This document shows positions 15,323-15,626 of a stretch of 15,626 nucleotides of DNA, piece after piece (within the stretch, counting starts at the first letter, position 1; every line of letters starts with the position of its first letter). Under the pieces are notes generated by a model that was not told where the DNA came from, did no database searches, and saw only the letters and a list, made by a program, of their open reading frames with translations. The position numbers were made by a program, and so were the translations under genes. Source of the DNA: JAZKFR01 sp040386295 (GTDB lineage Bacteria > Pseudomonadota > Gammaproteobacteria > Burkholderiales > Rhodocyclaceae). The stretch is from assembly GCA_040386295.1 (NCBI GenBank), contig JAZKFR010000135.1:1-15626 (forward strand), in the 5' to 3' direction.

Positions 15323-15626
15323 TCACTCTTTGCTCCGTGCTTCTCCGTCTTTTAGTTTGACGGGGAATAGACCACGCAGTGCGTTCGATAGGTAAATTTT
15401 CGACGCTGAGCGCAGCATCTCTAGGCTGAGTACGCTTTCGACGGCGCGACCAGAGTTGAGCAATTGCGCACGCAGGATGCCGGGTAATAGCCCGCAGCTG
15501 AGAGCTGGGGTGTGCAGTAGGCCGTCGCCGCGTTCGATGAAAATATTGCTGCGAGCCCCTTCGCATACTTCGCCGCGCGTATTGAGAAAAATCGCGTCAA
15601 AAACTTTGTGTGTGCTCTGCTCGTTG
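15323..15626 (-). CDS. pabC: Class IV aminotransferase domain, aminodeoxychorismate lyase-like (PabC part), 5' end outside window
   Basis: PabC removes pyruvate from aminodeoxychorismate to give p-aminobenzoate for folate; it is a PLP enzyme of fold type IV. About 100 codons are visible, open at the right edge, ending with TGA at 15325-15323. Seen: FDAIFLNTRGEVCEGARSNI, then LLHTPALSCGLLPGILRAQL, and near the end KIYLSNALRGLFPVKL, all typical of the PLP-binding C-terminal half (E in the EGARSN motif and the NALRG loop). The catalytic lysine lies in the part outside the window. In betaproteobacteria this domain is often the C-terminal half of a PabB-PabC fusion; that cannot be decided here. 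A longer open frame on the same strand (15300-15566) in another register has no family similarity and is a shadow. Confidence 0.82.
   Translation of the reverse strand, partial: NEQSTHKVFDAIFLNTRGEVCEGARSNIFIERGDGLLHTPALSCGLLPGILRAQLLNSGRAVESVLSLEMLRSASKIYLSNALRGLFPVKLKDGEARSKE

Noticed and set aside
15300..15566. 88-codon open frame on the - strand at the right end
   Set aside because: The neighbouring register on the same strand (ending at 15323) carries clear aminodeoxychorismate lyase motifs; this one has none.
1..15626. CRISPR arrays, tRNA or rRNA genes, insertion sequences, c-di-GMP riboswitch
   Set aside because: No regularly spaced repeats, cloverleaf-like segments, transposase or riboswitch core recognised on either strand by reading.

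Overview
The window is chromosomal DNA of a betaproteobacterium, most likely Burkholderiales or a close relative. The evidence is the block lptB-rpoN-hpf-ptsN-hprK, with HPr kinase as part of a PTS-Ntr cluster, and the protein sequences themselves. Base composition looks moderate (mid-50s % GC by eye). All genes except two run on the + strand.

Region 1 (1-4671) is a housekeeping and regulatory cluster. It holds the 3' part of recX, lptB (LPS-export ATPase), rpoN (sigma-54), hpf (ribosome hibernation), ptsN (EIIA-Ntr) and hprK (HPr kinase/phosphorylase). Two things are odd. recX overlaps lptB directly, where lptC-lptA would be the usual neighbours. hprK is broken: after about codon 229 the sequence changes to roughly 200 bp of much GC-richer DNA that is not HprK, then a 10-N scaffold gap, then the genuine HprK C-terminus. 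This looks like a chimeric contig end rather than biology.

Region 2 (4831-6339) is a sodium:solute symporter (SSS family) of unknown substrate.

Region 3 (6448-15212) is a Lap-type system for c-di-GMP-controlled retention of a surface adhesin: lapG (periplasmic cysteine protease), lapD (inner-membrane c-di-GMP receptor with degenerate GGDEF and EAL domains), then lapE-lapB-lapC (outer-membrane channel, ABC exporter, membrane-fusion adaptor of a type I secretion system). In the known scheme, c-di-GMP-bound LapD holds LapG and stops it from cutting the N-terminal retention module of a giant adhesin, which stays plugged in the LapE channel. No giant adhesin lies in the window. Instead, between lapD and lapE and on the opposite strand, there is a gene of at most 205 codons. 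It looks like a stand-alone LapA-type retention module with a di-alanine/glycine (AAG) sequence near its C-terminus and no repeat region. It is the most interesting object here: a mini-LapA that could be a small LapG substrate, a decoy or plug for the system, or the remnant of a lost adhesin.

Region 4 (15323-15626, - strand) is the C-terminal part of a class IV aminotransferase domain resembling aminodeoxychorismate lyase (PabC, or the PabC half of a PabB-PabC fusion), cut by the window edge.

Short CGTAT/ATACG words recur in the gaps before lapG, lapD, lapE and lapB, and may be a shared regulatory or promoter element.
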